Assembly (NCBI RefSeq): GCF_014333585.1
Contig: NZ_JACSCW010000001.1
Location: 310,001-374,000 of the forward strand
DNA length: 64,000 bases
DNA from: Hymenobacter sp. BT188
GTDB lineage: Bacteria > Bacteroidota > Bacteroidia > Cytophagales > Hymenobacteraceae
Reading direction: 5' to 3'
A program made the translations under genes and the position numbers. Positions 24,749-34,139 of this stretch are shown piece after piece. The notes under the pieces are model-generated. The model ran no database searches and was not told the DNA's origin. It saw only the letters and a list, made by a program, of their open reading frames with translations. Numbering within the stretch: the stretch's first letter is position 1; every line of letters begins with the position of its first letter.

Positions 24749-26077
24749 ATGTACACGCTTGATCAACTGCGCGCCGGAAAGCTGACCGGCACCAAACGCC
24801 TCGATTTGTCTGAAGGCCTGACTGAGTTTCCCACTGAGATTTTTGACCTAGCCGACACGCTCGAAATCCTCAATCTTTCGGGCAATAAGTTGTCGAGCTT
24901 GCCTGACGACTTAGGGCGACTAAACAAGCTTCGTATTCTGTTTTGCTCAGATAATCAGTTTACCAGCGTGCCCGAGGTGTTGGGGCAATGCCCACAGCTG
25001 AGCATGGTTGGGTTTAAGGCAAACCAGATTCAGACCTTACCGGCGGCGGCGCTTACACCTGCCTTACGCTGGCTTATCCTCACCGATAACCAGCTGACCA
25101 ATTTGCCCACCGAACTGGGCAACTGCCAGTACCTGCAGAAGCTCATGCTGGCCGGCAACCAGCTTACGGAGCTGCCTGAGAGCATGGCCACGTGCACTCG
25201 GCTGGAACTAGTGCGCATTGCGGCCAATCGGTTTGCGGCATTGCCCCAGTGGCTTTTGTCCTTGCCGCGGCTGTCGTGGCTGGCATACGCGGGCAATCCT
25301 TTCAGCGAGGAAGCTGAAGTGGCGGCCGTGGCTCAGCACCCTATTGCCACCATCGATTGGAATGCGCTGACGCTAGAGCACCAGCTGGGCGAAGGTGCAT
25401 CGGGGGTTATTTATCAGGGGCAATGGCAACGCAAAAATGCTTCTCCGCAGGCCGTGGCCGTGAAGCTGTTTAAAGGCGCCGTGACCAGCGACGGGCTGCC
25501 GCGTAGCGAAATGGCCGCTTGCATCAGTGCGGGCGCTCACCCCAATATGGTAGCGGTGGGGGGCAAAATTGGCGGTCATCCTAAGGGTACTGAAGGCTTG
25601 GTGTTGGAATTGATTGACCCCGACTTCCGAAACCTTGCCGGCCCGCCCAGCTTCGTATCGTGCACCCGCGACGTTTACACAGATGGCACAACATTTAGTA
25701 TAGAAGCCGTCGTGCAGATTGCGCACGGCATTGCGGCTGCCGCTGAGCATCTGCACGAGCGCGGCATCATGCACGGCGACTTATACGCCCACAATATTCT
25801 GACTACGGAAGCCGGCGCCAGCCTGCTCAGCGACTTCGGCGCCGCATGCTTTTTCGATCCCGAGAACGTAGCAACTGCCTACGCCTTGCAGCGCCTGGAA
25901 GTGCGTGCTTTCGGATGCTTGCTGGAGGAGCTAGTAGAACGCTGCCAGGGCTCTTTGACCTTAACTAATACTATTCTGGATACGCTAGAGGACCTCCAGC
26001 AGCGGTGCGCGCTACCCGATGCGCCGACGCGGCCCTTATTCGCGGAAATCCGGCAGACGCTGGCGGATTTACAGTAG
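24749..26077 (+). CDS. Leucine-rich repeat protein kinase
   Basis: A 442-residue fusion: seven or so leucine-rich repeats in residues about 15-190 (LEILNLSGNKLSSLPDDLG and similar 23-residue units), then a protein kinase domain from about residue 208. Kinase motifs are the Gly-rich LGEGASGVIYQGQW, Lys239 in AVKLF, the catalytic HGDLYAHN (His342, Asp344, Asn349) and DFG (Asp362). The catalytic loop lacks the Arg before Asp, so it is a non-RD kinase. It has no signal peptide or transmembrane segment. A TAnnTTTG element at 24737-24744, just before the ATG, suggests an almost leaderless mRNA. Likely a cytoplasmic signalling protein; partners unknown. Confidence 0.88.
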   Translation: MYTLDQLRAGKLTGTKRLDLSEGLTEFPTEIFDLADTLEILNLSGNKLSSLPDDLGRLNKLRILFCSDNQFTSVPEVLGQCPQLSMVGFKANQIQTLPAAALTPALRWLILTDNQLTNLPTELGNCQYLQKLMLAGNQLTELPESMATCTRLELVRIAANRFAALPQWLLSLPRLSWLAYAGNPFSEEAEVAAVAQHPIATIDWNALTLEHQLGEGASGVIYQGQWQRKNASPQAVAVKLFKGAVTSDGLPRSEMAACISAGAHPNMVAVGGKIGGHPKGTEGLVLELIDPDFRNLAGPPSFVSCTRDVYTDGTTFSIEAVVQIAHGIAAAAEHLHERGIMHGDLYAHNILTTEAGASLLSDFGAACFFDPENVATAYALQRLEVRAFGCLLEELVERCQGSLTLTNTILDTLEDLQQRCALPDAPTRPLFAEIRQTLADLQ

Positions 26078-26100
26078 GTCACGCAGCCGCGCCAAATACA

Positions 26101-26136
26101 AAAAAGCCCCCCAAACCGACATCTGGGGGGCTTTTT
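26101..26136. terminator. Bidirectional terminator from two inverted GGGGGGC motifs
   Basis: AAAAAGCCCCCCA (26101-26113) pairs with TGGGGGGCTTTTT (26124-26136). The hairpin lies between the convergent LRR-kinase and M3 peptidase genes and has U tracts on both strands. Confidence 0.92.
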
Positions 26137-26153
26137 ACAAGGAGAAAATTAAC

Positions 26154-28397
26154 CTAACTTTTCTTCTTGCTGGGGGCCTTTTTCTCAGGTGCTTTGCTGG
26201 CTTTGGCATCTTTCACCGGGAAGCCACGCTCGCGCATCAGGGCTTCCGTTTTTGGGTCGCGGCCACGGAAGGAACGGTAAGCTTCGGCAGGATCCACGGT
26301 GTTGCCCACAGAGAAAATCTGCTGAGTAAGACGCTTGCCCACGGCTTTGTCGTAAGGGCCGCCGGCCTCGGTGAAGGCGCCATACGCATCGGCCGCAATT
26401 ACCACCGACCAGAGGTAGCTGTAATAGCCAGCCGAATAGCCGTCAGACGAGAAAACGTGCGAGAACTGCGGTGTGCGATGGCGCATTACGATTTCGCTTG
26501 GCATGCCCAGCTGTGCCAGGGTTTCGCGCTCAAACTTATCGGGGTCAATCTTCTGATCACCAGCCAAATGTAGCTTCATATCAATGAGGGCACTTGCCAG
26601 AAATTCGGTAGTCTCGAAGCCCTGATTAAATGTCGCAGCCTTTTCAATGCGATCAACCAAGGCTTGCGGAATCGGCTTGCCAGTCTGATAATGCACAGCG
26701 AAGCGCTGGAGCACCTGCGGCGTAGAAAGCCAGTTTTCCAATACCTGCGACGGGAACTCTACATAGTCGCGCACTACACTCGTACCCGATAGAGTAGGGT
26801 AAGTCACGTTGGAAGAAAGACCATGCAACGCATGACCAAACTCGTGGAAAAGGGTCGTAGCATCGGTCCAGGAAATCAGAGTTGGCGCACCGTCTTTGCC
26901 CTTCACGAAGTTGGAGTTGTTCGAAACGATAGTAGTGACTGGCTTGCCATCCATGCGCTCCTGCTTACGATAGGCGTTCATCCAAGCGCCGGAACGCTTG
27001 CCGGGGCGTGCATACGGGTCAAAGTACCAAAGGCCTACCGGCTTGCCGGACGTCTTATCTTTCACTTCCCACACCTTCACATCGGGGTGGTACACGGGCA
27101 CGTTGGTGACGGGGCTAAAAGTGAAGTTGAACAGCTCGCCAGCCACCCAAAACATGCCTTCGCGCATCTTGTCGAGCTGCAAATACTGCTTTACCTCGTT
27201 TTGGTCGAGGTCGTAGCGGTCTTTGCGCACTTTCTCGGCATAGTAGCGGTAGTCCCAAGGCTCAATCTTGAAGGTAGCACCTTCCTTTTTGGCCAAAGCC
27301 TGCATGTCGGCCACTTCCTCTTTCACGCGCGCTACGGCCGGGGTCCACACTTCTTCCATCAATGCCATCGCCTTTTCGGGCGTTTTGGCCATGGTATTAT
27401 CGAGGCGTAGGTGGGCGTGGGTTTTGTAGCCTAATAGCTTAGCCCGCTCAGCGCGCAGCTGCAAAATCTGGGTAATCAGAGCGTTATTGTCGTGAGCACC
27501 GCCATTGTCGCCGCGGCTGTAGAACATGCGCCAGGCCTTTTCGCGCAGCTTGCGCTGATCGGAATAGGTAAGGAAAGGGTCGATGGAAGAGCGTGTGTTG
27601 GTAATCACGCCAGCGGCCGACAGCTTGCGGTCAGCGGCAGCTTTGGCCGCATCTTCGCGCAGAGAAGCTGACAAACCACCAAGGTCGGCGGGCGTTTTCA
27701 GCACCAATACAGAGTCGGTTTCATCAGCCAATACATTCTGGCTGAAGCGGGTGAAATGACCGGCCAACTCCTGGTTAATAGCCGACAAGCGCGTCTTCGC
27801 TTTCGCATCGAGCTTAGCACCGGCGCGCACGAAGTTGTTATAATAAACAAACGCTAGGCGCTGCTGCTCGGGCGTCAGCTTCTTTTTGTCGGGCGAGTTA
27901 TATACCGCCTCAATGCGGCGGAAAAGCGGTTCGTTCTGGGTGATCTGGTCGGAGAAGGCGGCCATCTTGGGGGCCATTTCTCGCTGCACCAACTGCACTT
28001 CCGGGTTGCTCATGGTCCCGGTCCAAACGCCGTACACGGTCTGCACTTGGTCTAGGGCTTGGCCGGCGCGTTCTAAAGCGGCAATCGTATTCTCGAAGTT
28101 AGGAGCCTGTGAGTTGCCGGCAATTGCCTGAATTTCTTTCAGGTTTTCGGCCATAGCAGCCTCCAGAGCCGGTTTGAACTGAGATACCTCCACCTTGTCG
28201 AAGGCTGGTACGCCACCGTAAGGACCAGCCCAAGGGGCTAATAAGGCGTTATTGTCGGGGCGAGTGGCCGTGGCTGTAAAAGTGGGGGGCGTTGTTTGAG
28301 CGTGGCTGGGATTTGGGTTCACAGAGGCAGCAAAACTGAAGGTGAAAAGGGTGTTTGCCAGTAAAAGCCTACCAGGAGAAAAAAGCGGTTTGGGCAT
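26154..28397 (-). CDS. dcp: M3-family metallopeptidase, peptidyl-dipeptidase Dcp-like
   Basis: A 747-residue zinc peptidase. The zinc site HEFGH is at residues 518-522 with ALHG behind it, and the third ligand Glu follows in YVEFPSQVLENW. The N-terminal signal region ends around residue 32 (SHAQ), so it is exported, unlike the cytoplasmic E. coli enzyme. The C-terminal part (YYSYLWSVVIAADAYGAF) is typical of Dcp. It should clip dipeptides from the C-terminus of peptides in the periplasm. The lysine-rich end (KAPEKKAPSKKKS) is an unusual extension. Confidence 0.9.
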   Translation of the reverse strand: MPKPLFSPGRLLLANTLFTFSFAASVNPNPSHAQTTPPTFTATATRPDNNALLAPWAGPYGGVPAFDKVEVSQFKPALEAAMAENLKEIQAIAGNSQAPNFENTIAALERAGQALDQVQTVYGVWTGTMSNPEVQLVQREMAPKMAAFSDQITQNEPLFRRIEAVYNSPDKKKLTPEQQRLAFVYYNNFVRAGAKLDAKAKTRLSAINQELAGHFTRFSQNVLADETDSVLVLKTPADLGGLSASLREDAAKAAADRKLSAAGVITNTRSSIDPFLTYSDQRKLREKAWRMFYSRGDNGGAHDNNALITQILQLRAERAKLLGYKTHAHLRLDNTMAKTPEKAMALMEEVWTPAVARVKEEVADMQALAKKEGATFKIEPWDYRYYAEKVRKDRYDLDQNEVKQYLQLDKMREGMFWVAGELFNFTFSPVTNVPVYHPDVKVWEVKDKTSGKPVGLWYFDPYARPGKRSGAWMNAYRKQERMDGKPVTTIVSNNSNFVKGKDGAPTLISWTDATTLFHEFGHALHGLSSNVTYPTLSGTSVVRDYVEFPSQVLENWLSTPQVLQRFAVHYQTGKPIPQALVDRIEKAATFNQGFETTEFLASALIDMKLHLAGDQKIDPDKFERETLAQLGMPSEIVMRHRTPQFSHVFSSDGYSAGYYSYLWSVVIAADAYGAFTEAGGPYDKAVGKRLTQQIFSVGNTVDPAEAYRSFRGRDPKTEALMRERGFPVKDAKASKAPEKKAPSKKKS

Positions 28398-28521
28398 AAG
28401 TTGGGAGGTAGTTGATAAGTCAGTTTGAGCCTGAAAGGTAAGAAGGAACGCTTCGGTTCCTTTTAGCTCGCCGCAGTTTGCTTACGCTTGCAAGCGGCCT
28501 TCCTATGTATGTTAGCCCGGC

Positions 28522-28616
28522 GTAGAGACGCGTATTCGCGTCTCAGTCGTTGCTGAGGTTGTTTAGTTAGTGCATCACCAGTCGTTCAACGATTAGACGC
28601 GAATACGCGTCTCTAC
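28522..28616. repeat. Inverted repeat with GTAGAGACGCG ends
   Basis: GTAGAGACGCGTATTCGCGTCT (28522-28543, 22 bases) is an exact inverted copy of AGACGCGAATACGCGTCTCTAC at 28595-28616, with about 50 bases between. Each arm also contains its own small palindrome (GACGCGTATTCGCGTC-like). It differs from the GTCATGCAGAG family. A small non-autonomous element or REP-like repeat is likely. It lies upstream of the M3 peptidase gene start. Confidence 0.75.
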
Positions 28617-29029
28617 CGCAGGATATGCCTTTCGAGAAATATTTTTCTCACTGCCTGTAACCTTGGCCAAATCGCGCAGTTACCAACGCCGCATACGGTC
28701 GCTGCTCTTACCGCCCATATCATTTGAAAAAAAAATTTCATCCGGCTGTAACGTTTCGACTTCGTTCTGGTAATCGCCTCATTCAATACCCTGACTCTCG
28801 TTTTTAGTACCCTGCTAGCTTATCATCTATACAGCAAATTTCTGCTAGAAGCAGACTCTTTTAGTAGCTGATTCCGGCCGCGACAACCGGCCCTCAACCT
28901 TTCTGTTTCAACCGCTCTTCGCGCCGCTTTTTGCGGCAGCCAGTCATTGTTGTGCCCAAATTTTTGGCTCTAGGAAACCTGCACTTCGCCTTTCGTCGCT
29001 CCGCTTTATACTTCAAAATTAACCGCGCT
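28617..29029. other. Intergenic region upstream of the DUF5916 gene
   Basis: About 410 bases between the repeat at 28522 and the DUF5916 start. It contains a short A run (28725-28733) and AT-rich patches near 28740-28860 that may hold promoter elements for the + strand gene. No gene or clear motif was recognised. Confidence 0.35.
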
Positions 29030-31585
29030 ATGTCTTTCAATTTTACGCTGCGTTTTTGCCTTCTGCTGGCTGGTTTAGTGGCTGGGGGGCATTTTGCGGT
29101 AGCCCAGTCGCCCGCAGCTGCGCCCACGGCCTCCGCCACGGCGGCTCCCAAGCGCCAGCTTCAGGCCCTGCGCATCACGGAGCCCATCAAGCTTGATGGC
29201 GAGCTTAACGAGACCATGTGGCAGCAGGCGACTGTAGCCACCGATTTTATTCAGCAGCGGCCCAACCCCGGCGTACCGGAAAAGCAGAAAACCGAAGTGC
29301 GCATACTTTATGATGACGCCAACCTCTACATCGGCGCCATCATGCACGACATTAGCCCCGACTCCATTCTGCGCGAAATGACCCAGCGCGACCAGTTTGG
29401 CAATACCGATCTGTTTTCGATTTTTCTGGATACCTATAATGATAAACTCAACGGCTACAACTTCACCGTAACAACCTCCGGCGTACAGCTGGATGCGCGC
29501 TACTCTCCGGCCAGCGGCGAAGACTGGAACTGGAACGCCGTGTGGGACGCCCAAACCAGCCAGCGCGGCACCGACTGGATAGCTGAGATGCGCATTCCGT
29601 ATTCGGCCATTCGCTTCAGCAAGGCGGCCGAGCAGCTCTGGGGGCTGAATTTTGCCCGCCAGCGCAAGCGCGACAACGCGCAGTTCTTCTGGAATGAAGT
29701 GAAGCCTGAAGTAGACGGGTTTGTGAACCAGTGGGGCGAGCTGCGCGGCATCCAAAACGTGGAACCGCCGCTGCGCCTGTCGCTCACGCCCTACGTATCG
29801 GCCTACGTGAACCACAACCTGCTGAACGCCGATGGCACGCGCCGCACAACTACCAGCTTTAACGGCGGGGCCGACCTAAAATGGGGCATCAACGAAAGCT
29901 TCACGCTGGACGCCACGCTGGTTCCCGACTTTGGGCAGGTCCAGAGCGACAACCAAGTGCTCAACCTTTCACCTTTCGAGGTTCAGTTCAACGAAAACCG
30001 GCCGTTTTTTACCGAAGGCACCGAGCTGTTTAACAAAGGCAACTTATTCTATTCCAGACGGGTAGGCGCTACGCCCATCGGCTTTTATAATGTAGCCGCG
30101 GGCGACAATGAGAAGATCGTGCGCAACCCCTCCGAAACGCGTCTGCTGAACGCTACCAAAGTGTCGGGCCGGACCAGCAAAGGCTTGGGAATTGGGTTGT
30201 TCAACGCCTTATCCAACGACGTGTACGCCACCATCCGCAACACCGAAACGGGGGAGGAGCGCGAGGTACAAACCCAGCCGTTCAGCAACTACAATATTGC
30301 CGTGCTCGACCAAAGCCTGAAGAACAATTCCTACGTGAGCCTGATTAACACCAACGTCACGCGCTGGGGAAAAACCTACGATGCCAACGTGACTGGAGGG
30401 CTTTTTCGCTTCGCTGATAAGAAGAATGCTTATGCATTCGATGGTAGCGTAGTGTACTCGCGGCGGCGCGGCACCACCTTCGGTTCCGACGACCAAGTTA
30501 GTGACCAGGATGGCTACAAGTACCGGGTGGGCGTGGGCAAAATCAGCGGCAAATTCACTTGGGGCCTGAACCATGGTATCGAGTCGGATACCTACAATCC
30601 GAACGATCTGGGCATCCTGTTTGGCAACAACAAAATCACGCAATCTCTGGACCTGGGCTACTGGAAGTACAAGCCTTTTTGGAAGGTGAATAACTTCTAC
30701 CTGTTTGGGCAGGCCCGCCACACGCTGTTGTATAAGCCTACGCGCTATCAAAGCACGAGCTTTTACCTGGGCGCGAACACCACGTTCACCAAGAACTTTC
30801 TGCAAGTGGGCTTCGACTTCAACGTGGACCCCCGCAACCACGACTATTTTGAGCCCCGCGTGTTTCCCTTGGGCGAGTATTATGTGCGCGTGCCCGGCAG
30901 CACCAGTCTGATAGTGTTCTTCAATTCGGATACGCGTAAGAAGTTTGCCCTGGGCATGAACGCCGGCAACAGCACCTACGCCCTCGACAACCGCCTCGCC
31001 CGCGACCGGCGGGTAAGCTACCGGTTCGGCGCTTACCCCCGCTACCGCGTGAACGACCACCTCACCTTTCGCTACAGCCTCGATTGGAGCTTTGATGGCA
31101 ACCAGATTGGCTACGTAAATGGCGGTATGTCGCGCGATGAGCCTATGGATGAGGCGTTTATAGGACAGGTTATCCTAGGCCGCCGCGATGTGGCCACGGT
31201 TTCCAACGTGGTGTCGGTGGCCTACACGTTCACCAACCGCATGTCGTTTACGCTGCGCACGCGCCACTACACCAGCAACGTGCGCTACGCCGACTTCTCG
31301 GTGCTGCGGCCCGGCGGCGGTGAGCAACTCGTGGACTACCGCCGCAACCGCGACAATACTTACAACGCCTTCAATGTGGATGCCGTGTACTCGTGGTGGT
31401 TTGCGCCCGGCTCCCAGATCAGCGTAGTGTGGAAAAACGCGGGCACGTCGTTTCTGCAGGCCAACGAAGCCACGCCGCTCTACTTCGATAACCTGAGCAA
31501 TACCATCAACACGCCGCACAATAACTCCGTCTCCGTCAAGATTTTATATTACCTCGATTACCTGGCATTCAGGAAAAATAAGTAG
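29030..31585 (+). CDS. DUF5916 outer-surface protein with CBM9-like N-terminal domain
   Basis: An 851-residue exported protein. The start is set at 29030 (MSFNFTLRFCLLLAGL, signal peptide to about residue 26). Residues about 45-240 form a family 9 carbohydrate-binding-like sandwich (ITEPIKLDGELNETMWQQA), and the rest is the DUF5916 domain, rich in alternating strands and ending in YYLDYLAFRKNK, a pattern that suggests an outer-membrane beta-barrel. Typical conserved element: VQFNENRPFFTEGTELF. The family is abundant in Bacteroidota and its function is not known; a role in binding or passage of material at the outer membrane is inferred. Confidence 0.85.
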   Translation: MSFNFTLRFCLLLAGLVAGGHFAVAQSPAAAPTASATAAPKRQLQALRITEPIKLDGELNETMWQQATVATDFIQQRPNPGVPEKQKTEVRILYDDANLYIGAIMHDISPDSILREMTQRDQFGNTDLFSIFLDTYNDKLNGYNFTVTTSGVQLDARYSPASGEDWNWNAVWDAQTSQRGTDWIAEMRIPYSAIRFSKAAEQLWGLNFARQRKRDNAQFFWNEVKPEVDGFVNQWGELRGIQNVEPPLRLSLTPYVSAYVNHNLLNADGTRRTTTSFNGGADLKWGINESFTLDATLVPDFGQVQSDNQVLNLSPFEVQFNENRPFFTEGTELFNKGNLFYSRRVGATPIGFYNVAAGDNEKIVRNPSETRLLNATKVSGRTSKGLGIGLFNALSNDVYATIRNTETGEEREVQTQPFSNYNIAVLDQSLKNNSYVSLINTNVTRWGKTYDANVTGGLFRFADKKNAYAFDGSVVYSRRRGTTFGSDDQVSDQDGYKYRVGVGKISGKFTWGLNHGIESDTYNPNDLGILFGNNKITQSLDLGYWKYKPFWKVNNFYLFGQARHTLLYKPTRYQSTSFYLGANTTFTKNFLQVGFDFNVDPRNHDYFEPRVFPLGEYYVRVPGSTSLIVFFNSDTRKKFALGMNAGNSTYALDNRLARDRRVSYRFGAYPRYRVNDHLTFRYSLDWSFDGNQIGYVNGGMSRDEPMDEAFIGQVILGRRDVATVSNVVSVAYTFTNRMSFTLRTRHYTSNVRYADFSVLRPGGGEQLVDYRRNRDNTYNAFNVDAVYSWWFAPGSQISVVWKNAGTSFLQANEATPLYFDNLSNTINTPHNNSVSVKILYYLDYLAFRKNK

Positions 31586-31600
31586 CTGCTTCACGAAGCC

Positions 31601-31657
31601 AAAAAAGCCCCCCAGCGCCGCTATCTACAGTTGATAGCGGCATTGGGGGGCTTTTTT
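31601..31657. terminator. Two-tier bidirectional terminator with GGGGGGC arms
   Basis: AAAAAAGCCCCCCA (31601-31614) pairs with TGGGGGGCTTTTTT (31644-31657), and an inner pair GCCGCTATC / GATAGCGGC lengthens the stem. It closes the DUF5916 gene. Confidence 0.92.
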
Positions 31658-31744
31658 GTACTGACATTCAGGTAGAACTAATGCACTCGCAGCCGGCAAC
31701 TGCCGTACAAGCTACTGCCAGCTCCCAAATTAGATTCTTGCTTT

Positions 31745-32367
31745 ATGACACCATCTTTTTTAGAAGAATTTCTGCGCAATCCTGCCGTGGTGGGCTCCAT
31801 GGTGCCTAGCTCCCGCGAGCTGACCGAGAAAGTAATGGCGCCTATCGATTTTGCTAGCGCCCGCTGTATAGTGGAGTATGGCCCCGGTACGGGCGTTTTT
31901 ACTGATATTCTTATTCAGCGCCGCCAAGCCGAAACGGCCATCGTATTGGTTGAAGTAAACCGGCGCTTCAGCAAGATGCTCAAGGAGCGTTATTCGGGCC
32001 AGCCCAATGTGCACGTTATACACGGCTCAGCCGACAAAACCGGCGAGTATTTAAAAAACTGGGTTTGGATAACGTAGAGTATGTGGTTTGCGGCTTACCA
32101 TTTTCCTCGCTGCCACGCCGCATGGGCTGGCGCATAATGCAACAGACGCAGCAGGTGTTATTGCCTGATGGCAAGCTTGTTCTGTTTCAATATTCTCTGC
32201 AAAACAAACGGCTATTCGAGCGCTTCTTCCGCCTGCTCGACGACACGTATGTGCTCCTAAATATTCCGCCTGCCCACGTCTTGGTATATACTCCCGAAGA
32301 CAACGTTACTGCTGACGCAAAAGCAACGGGAGCGGCGCAGAATAATTCAGCTAAAGTGCCTGCCTAG
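31745..32367 (+). pseudogene. SAM-dependent methyltransferase split by a -1 frame change at A_AAA_AAC
   Basis: The first frame (31745-32077) gives 110 residues with the SAM-binding VEYGPGTGVFTDILIQ and an acidic VEVNRRF; the next frame (read from 32059, ending 32367) gives LGLDNVEYVVCGLPFSSLPR and the rest of a phospholipid or rRNA adenine type methyltransferase. A single -1 slip at 32053-32059 (A AAA AAC in the right phase) joins them into an uninterrupted protein of about 207 residues. The heptamer is a classic slippery site, so programmed frameshifting is possible; a missing A from sequencing or a real mutation is equally possible. I see no strong stem loop within 10 bases downstream. Without the slip the product lacks the second half. 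Confidence 0.7.
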
Positions 32368-32477
32368 ACGAAAATGGGGTGTAGCTACTTACTATGAGAG
32401 CGGCAAAATACACCGACTTATATATGCTTACTTTTGATACTGCTTAACGCTTGCCTTTAACGCTCTTTTCCGCTTGT

Positions 32478-33470
32478 ATGAGTTTGTTAACCGTTTCAGG
32501 AATTACACTGCGAGAAAAAGAGAAGCATATTCTAAAAGATGTCAGCTTTACGCAGCAAAAATTACAGAAAATTGCCCTAGCTGGCGAAACCGGCGCCGGC
32601 AAAAGCACCCTTCTTCAAACCATCGCCGGCCTGGTGCAGCCTGATGCTGGTGAAGTATGGTTTGATGGTCGAAAAGCCAAGGGTCCGGCCGAACAATTGA
32701 TGCCCGGAAATCCGGGAATTTCCTACCTGTCGCAGCAGTTTGAGCTGCCCAAATTTTTGCGGGTAGAGCAGGTGCTAAAATACGCCAATAAGCTATCGGA
32801 AACGGAAGCCCAGACGCTATTTGAGGTGTGTCGAATTGACCATTTGGGCGAGCGTCGCACCGACCAGTTATCGGGTGGCGAAAGGCAGCGAATTGCATTG
32901 GCAAAACTGCTGCTTTCTTCACCCAAATTACTCCTGCTGGATGAGCCATTTTCCAACCTGGATATGGTGCATAAAAACATCCTGAAATCAGTGATTCAGG
33001 ATATCGGCGAAAATCTGCAAATTACCTGCATACTCATCTCCCACGATCCTCTGGATACGCTTTCGTGGGCCGACGAGATAGTGGTGATGCATGGGGGAAA
33101 AATAGTGCAAAAAGGCACCCCAGCGCAGATTTATAACCAGCCAGTCAATGAATATGTGGCGGGTCTTTTTGGAACCTATAACTTAATAACAAGCGCCGCT
33201 CAGGCGAAAGCTATTTCAGCGGTAGCCGGGGTGAAATGGAAGTGTAAAACGATGCTGATTCGGCCTGAAAATTTCAGCTTAAAATCAGTCAATACAGGTG
33301 GCCTTTCGGGTGAGGTGCAAAAAGTGCGTTTCTTCGGTTCGTATTCCGAAATTGACGTTCAATTCGCTGGTAGTATCATTAAGGTTCGCACCAATGTTGG
33401 CAGTGCTGCCCCCGGCGATACAGTTGGCCTTTCACTGACCGATGACGCCGTCTGGTATCCGGAGCATTGA
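32478..33470 (+). CDS. ABC transporter ATP-binding protein with C-terminal TOBE domain
   Basis: A 330-residue ABC ATPase: Walker A GETGAGKST (residues about 35-43), signature LSGGERQRIALAKLLL, Walker B LLLLDEPFSNLD, and switch His in ILISHDP. Residues from about 250 resemble a TOBE-type regulatory domain of FbpC/PotA/CysA proteins. No permease or binding-protein gene lies beside it on either side (a methyltransferase remnant before, a small secreted protein after), so it is a lone ATPase whose partners must be elsewhere. The start is set at 32478 (MSLLTVSGITLREKEKHIL). Confidence 0.82.
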   Translation: MSLLTVSGITLREKEKHILKDVSFTQQKLQKIALAGETGAGKSTLLQTIAGLVQPDAGEVWFDGRKAKGPAEQLMPGNPGISYLSQQFELPKFLRVEQVLKYANKLSETEAQTLFEVCRIDHLGERRTDQLSGGERQRIALAKLLLSSPKLLLLDEPFSNLDMVHKNILKSVIQDIGENLQITCILISHDPLDTLSWADEIVVMHGGKIVQKGTPAQIYNQPVNEYVAGLFGTYNLITSAAQAKAISAVAGVKWKCKTMLIRPENFSLKSVNTGGLSGEVQKVRFFGSYSEIDVQFAGSIIKVRTNVGSAAPGDTVGLSLTDDAVWYPEH

Positions 33471-33597
33471 AGGTTAAAATTCAAGCCCAAAGCAGCCGCA
33501 TAATCGGTATAAACGAGATGGCTTATTTGTAGTGCTGTGCGTCAATATTTACCTGTTGATTATGGTTTGAAATAATGTCTCTTTTCCAGCCCATCAA

Positions 33598-33975
33598 GTG
33601 AGAACGATACACTTCGTATGGTGCATACCGGCACTTCTGACAATTGCTGCTTCCGCCACGGCCCAAACAACGCCTAAGGTGTTGGATACTTACCGTAATA
33701 AAGCAGTAGTAGTGAGCAAACCAACGCTTGTCAGCACACCGCTTGGCGCTAAAGCACCGAATGGGTTTCTGGGGCGCACCTCCGCCTTTCGCAACCGGGA
33801 AATGTCGGTGATGGTAACGCTAACCCGCCCGCTTTCCGCGGCAGAAACGCTACGCTATACCGAAACCAAATCGTCGGTGCAGGTAATCTGCGCGACTGTA
33901 ACCGTATATGATGCCAACGGTACGCTTATGGCAATGGGCGAAAAGTGTACTTTGGTGCCCGTCGAAAAGAAGTAG
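33598..33975 (+). CDS. Small secreted protein, unknown
   Basis: A 125-residue protein from a GTG start with a plausible signal peptide (residues 1-22, ending SATA). The mature part has no recognisable domain, two Cys (Cys102 and Cys119, perhaps a disulfide) and a lysine-rich tail. It is followed by a strong hairpin at 34047. The GTG start is the weakest point; no ATG lies in frame upstream of the mature part. Confidence 0.5.
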   Translation: MRTIHFVWCIPALLTIAASATAQTTPKVLDTYRNKAVVVSKPTLVSTPLGAKAPNGFLGRTSAFRNREMSVMVTLTRPLSAAETLRYTETKSSVQVICATVTVYDANGTLMAMGEKCTLVPVEKK

Positions 33976-34046
33976 ATTAATTTACAGTTCGCTAGCTACT
34001 AGAATAATAAAGCCCGTAATCAGCGCCGGATTCAGACCTGATGTAT

Positions 34047-34086
34047 AACACCAAAGGCCCCAGCTATTGCTGGGGCCTTTGGTGTT
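34047..34086. terminator. 18-bp perfect hairpin terminator
   Basis: AACACCAAAGGCCCCAGC and GCTGGGGCCTTTGGTGTT are exact inverted copies with a 4-base loop. It lies between the convergent genes at 33598 and 34140 and can serve both. Confidence 0.85.
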
Positions 34087-34139
34087 GAATGCCAAAAGTC
34101 GTGGCCGAACCAGTTGCTTTCTTAAGCAAACTACATCCT

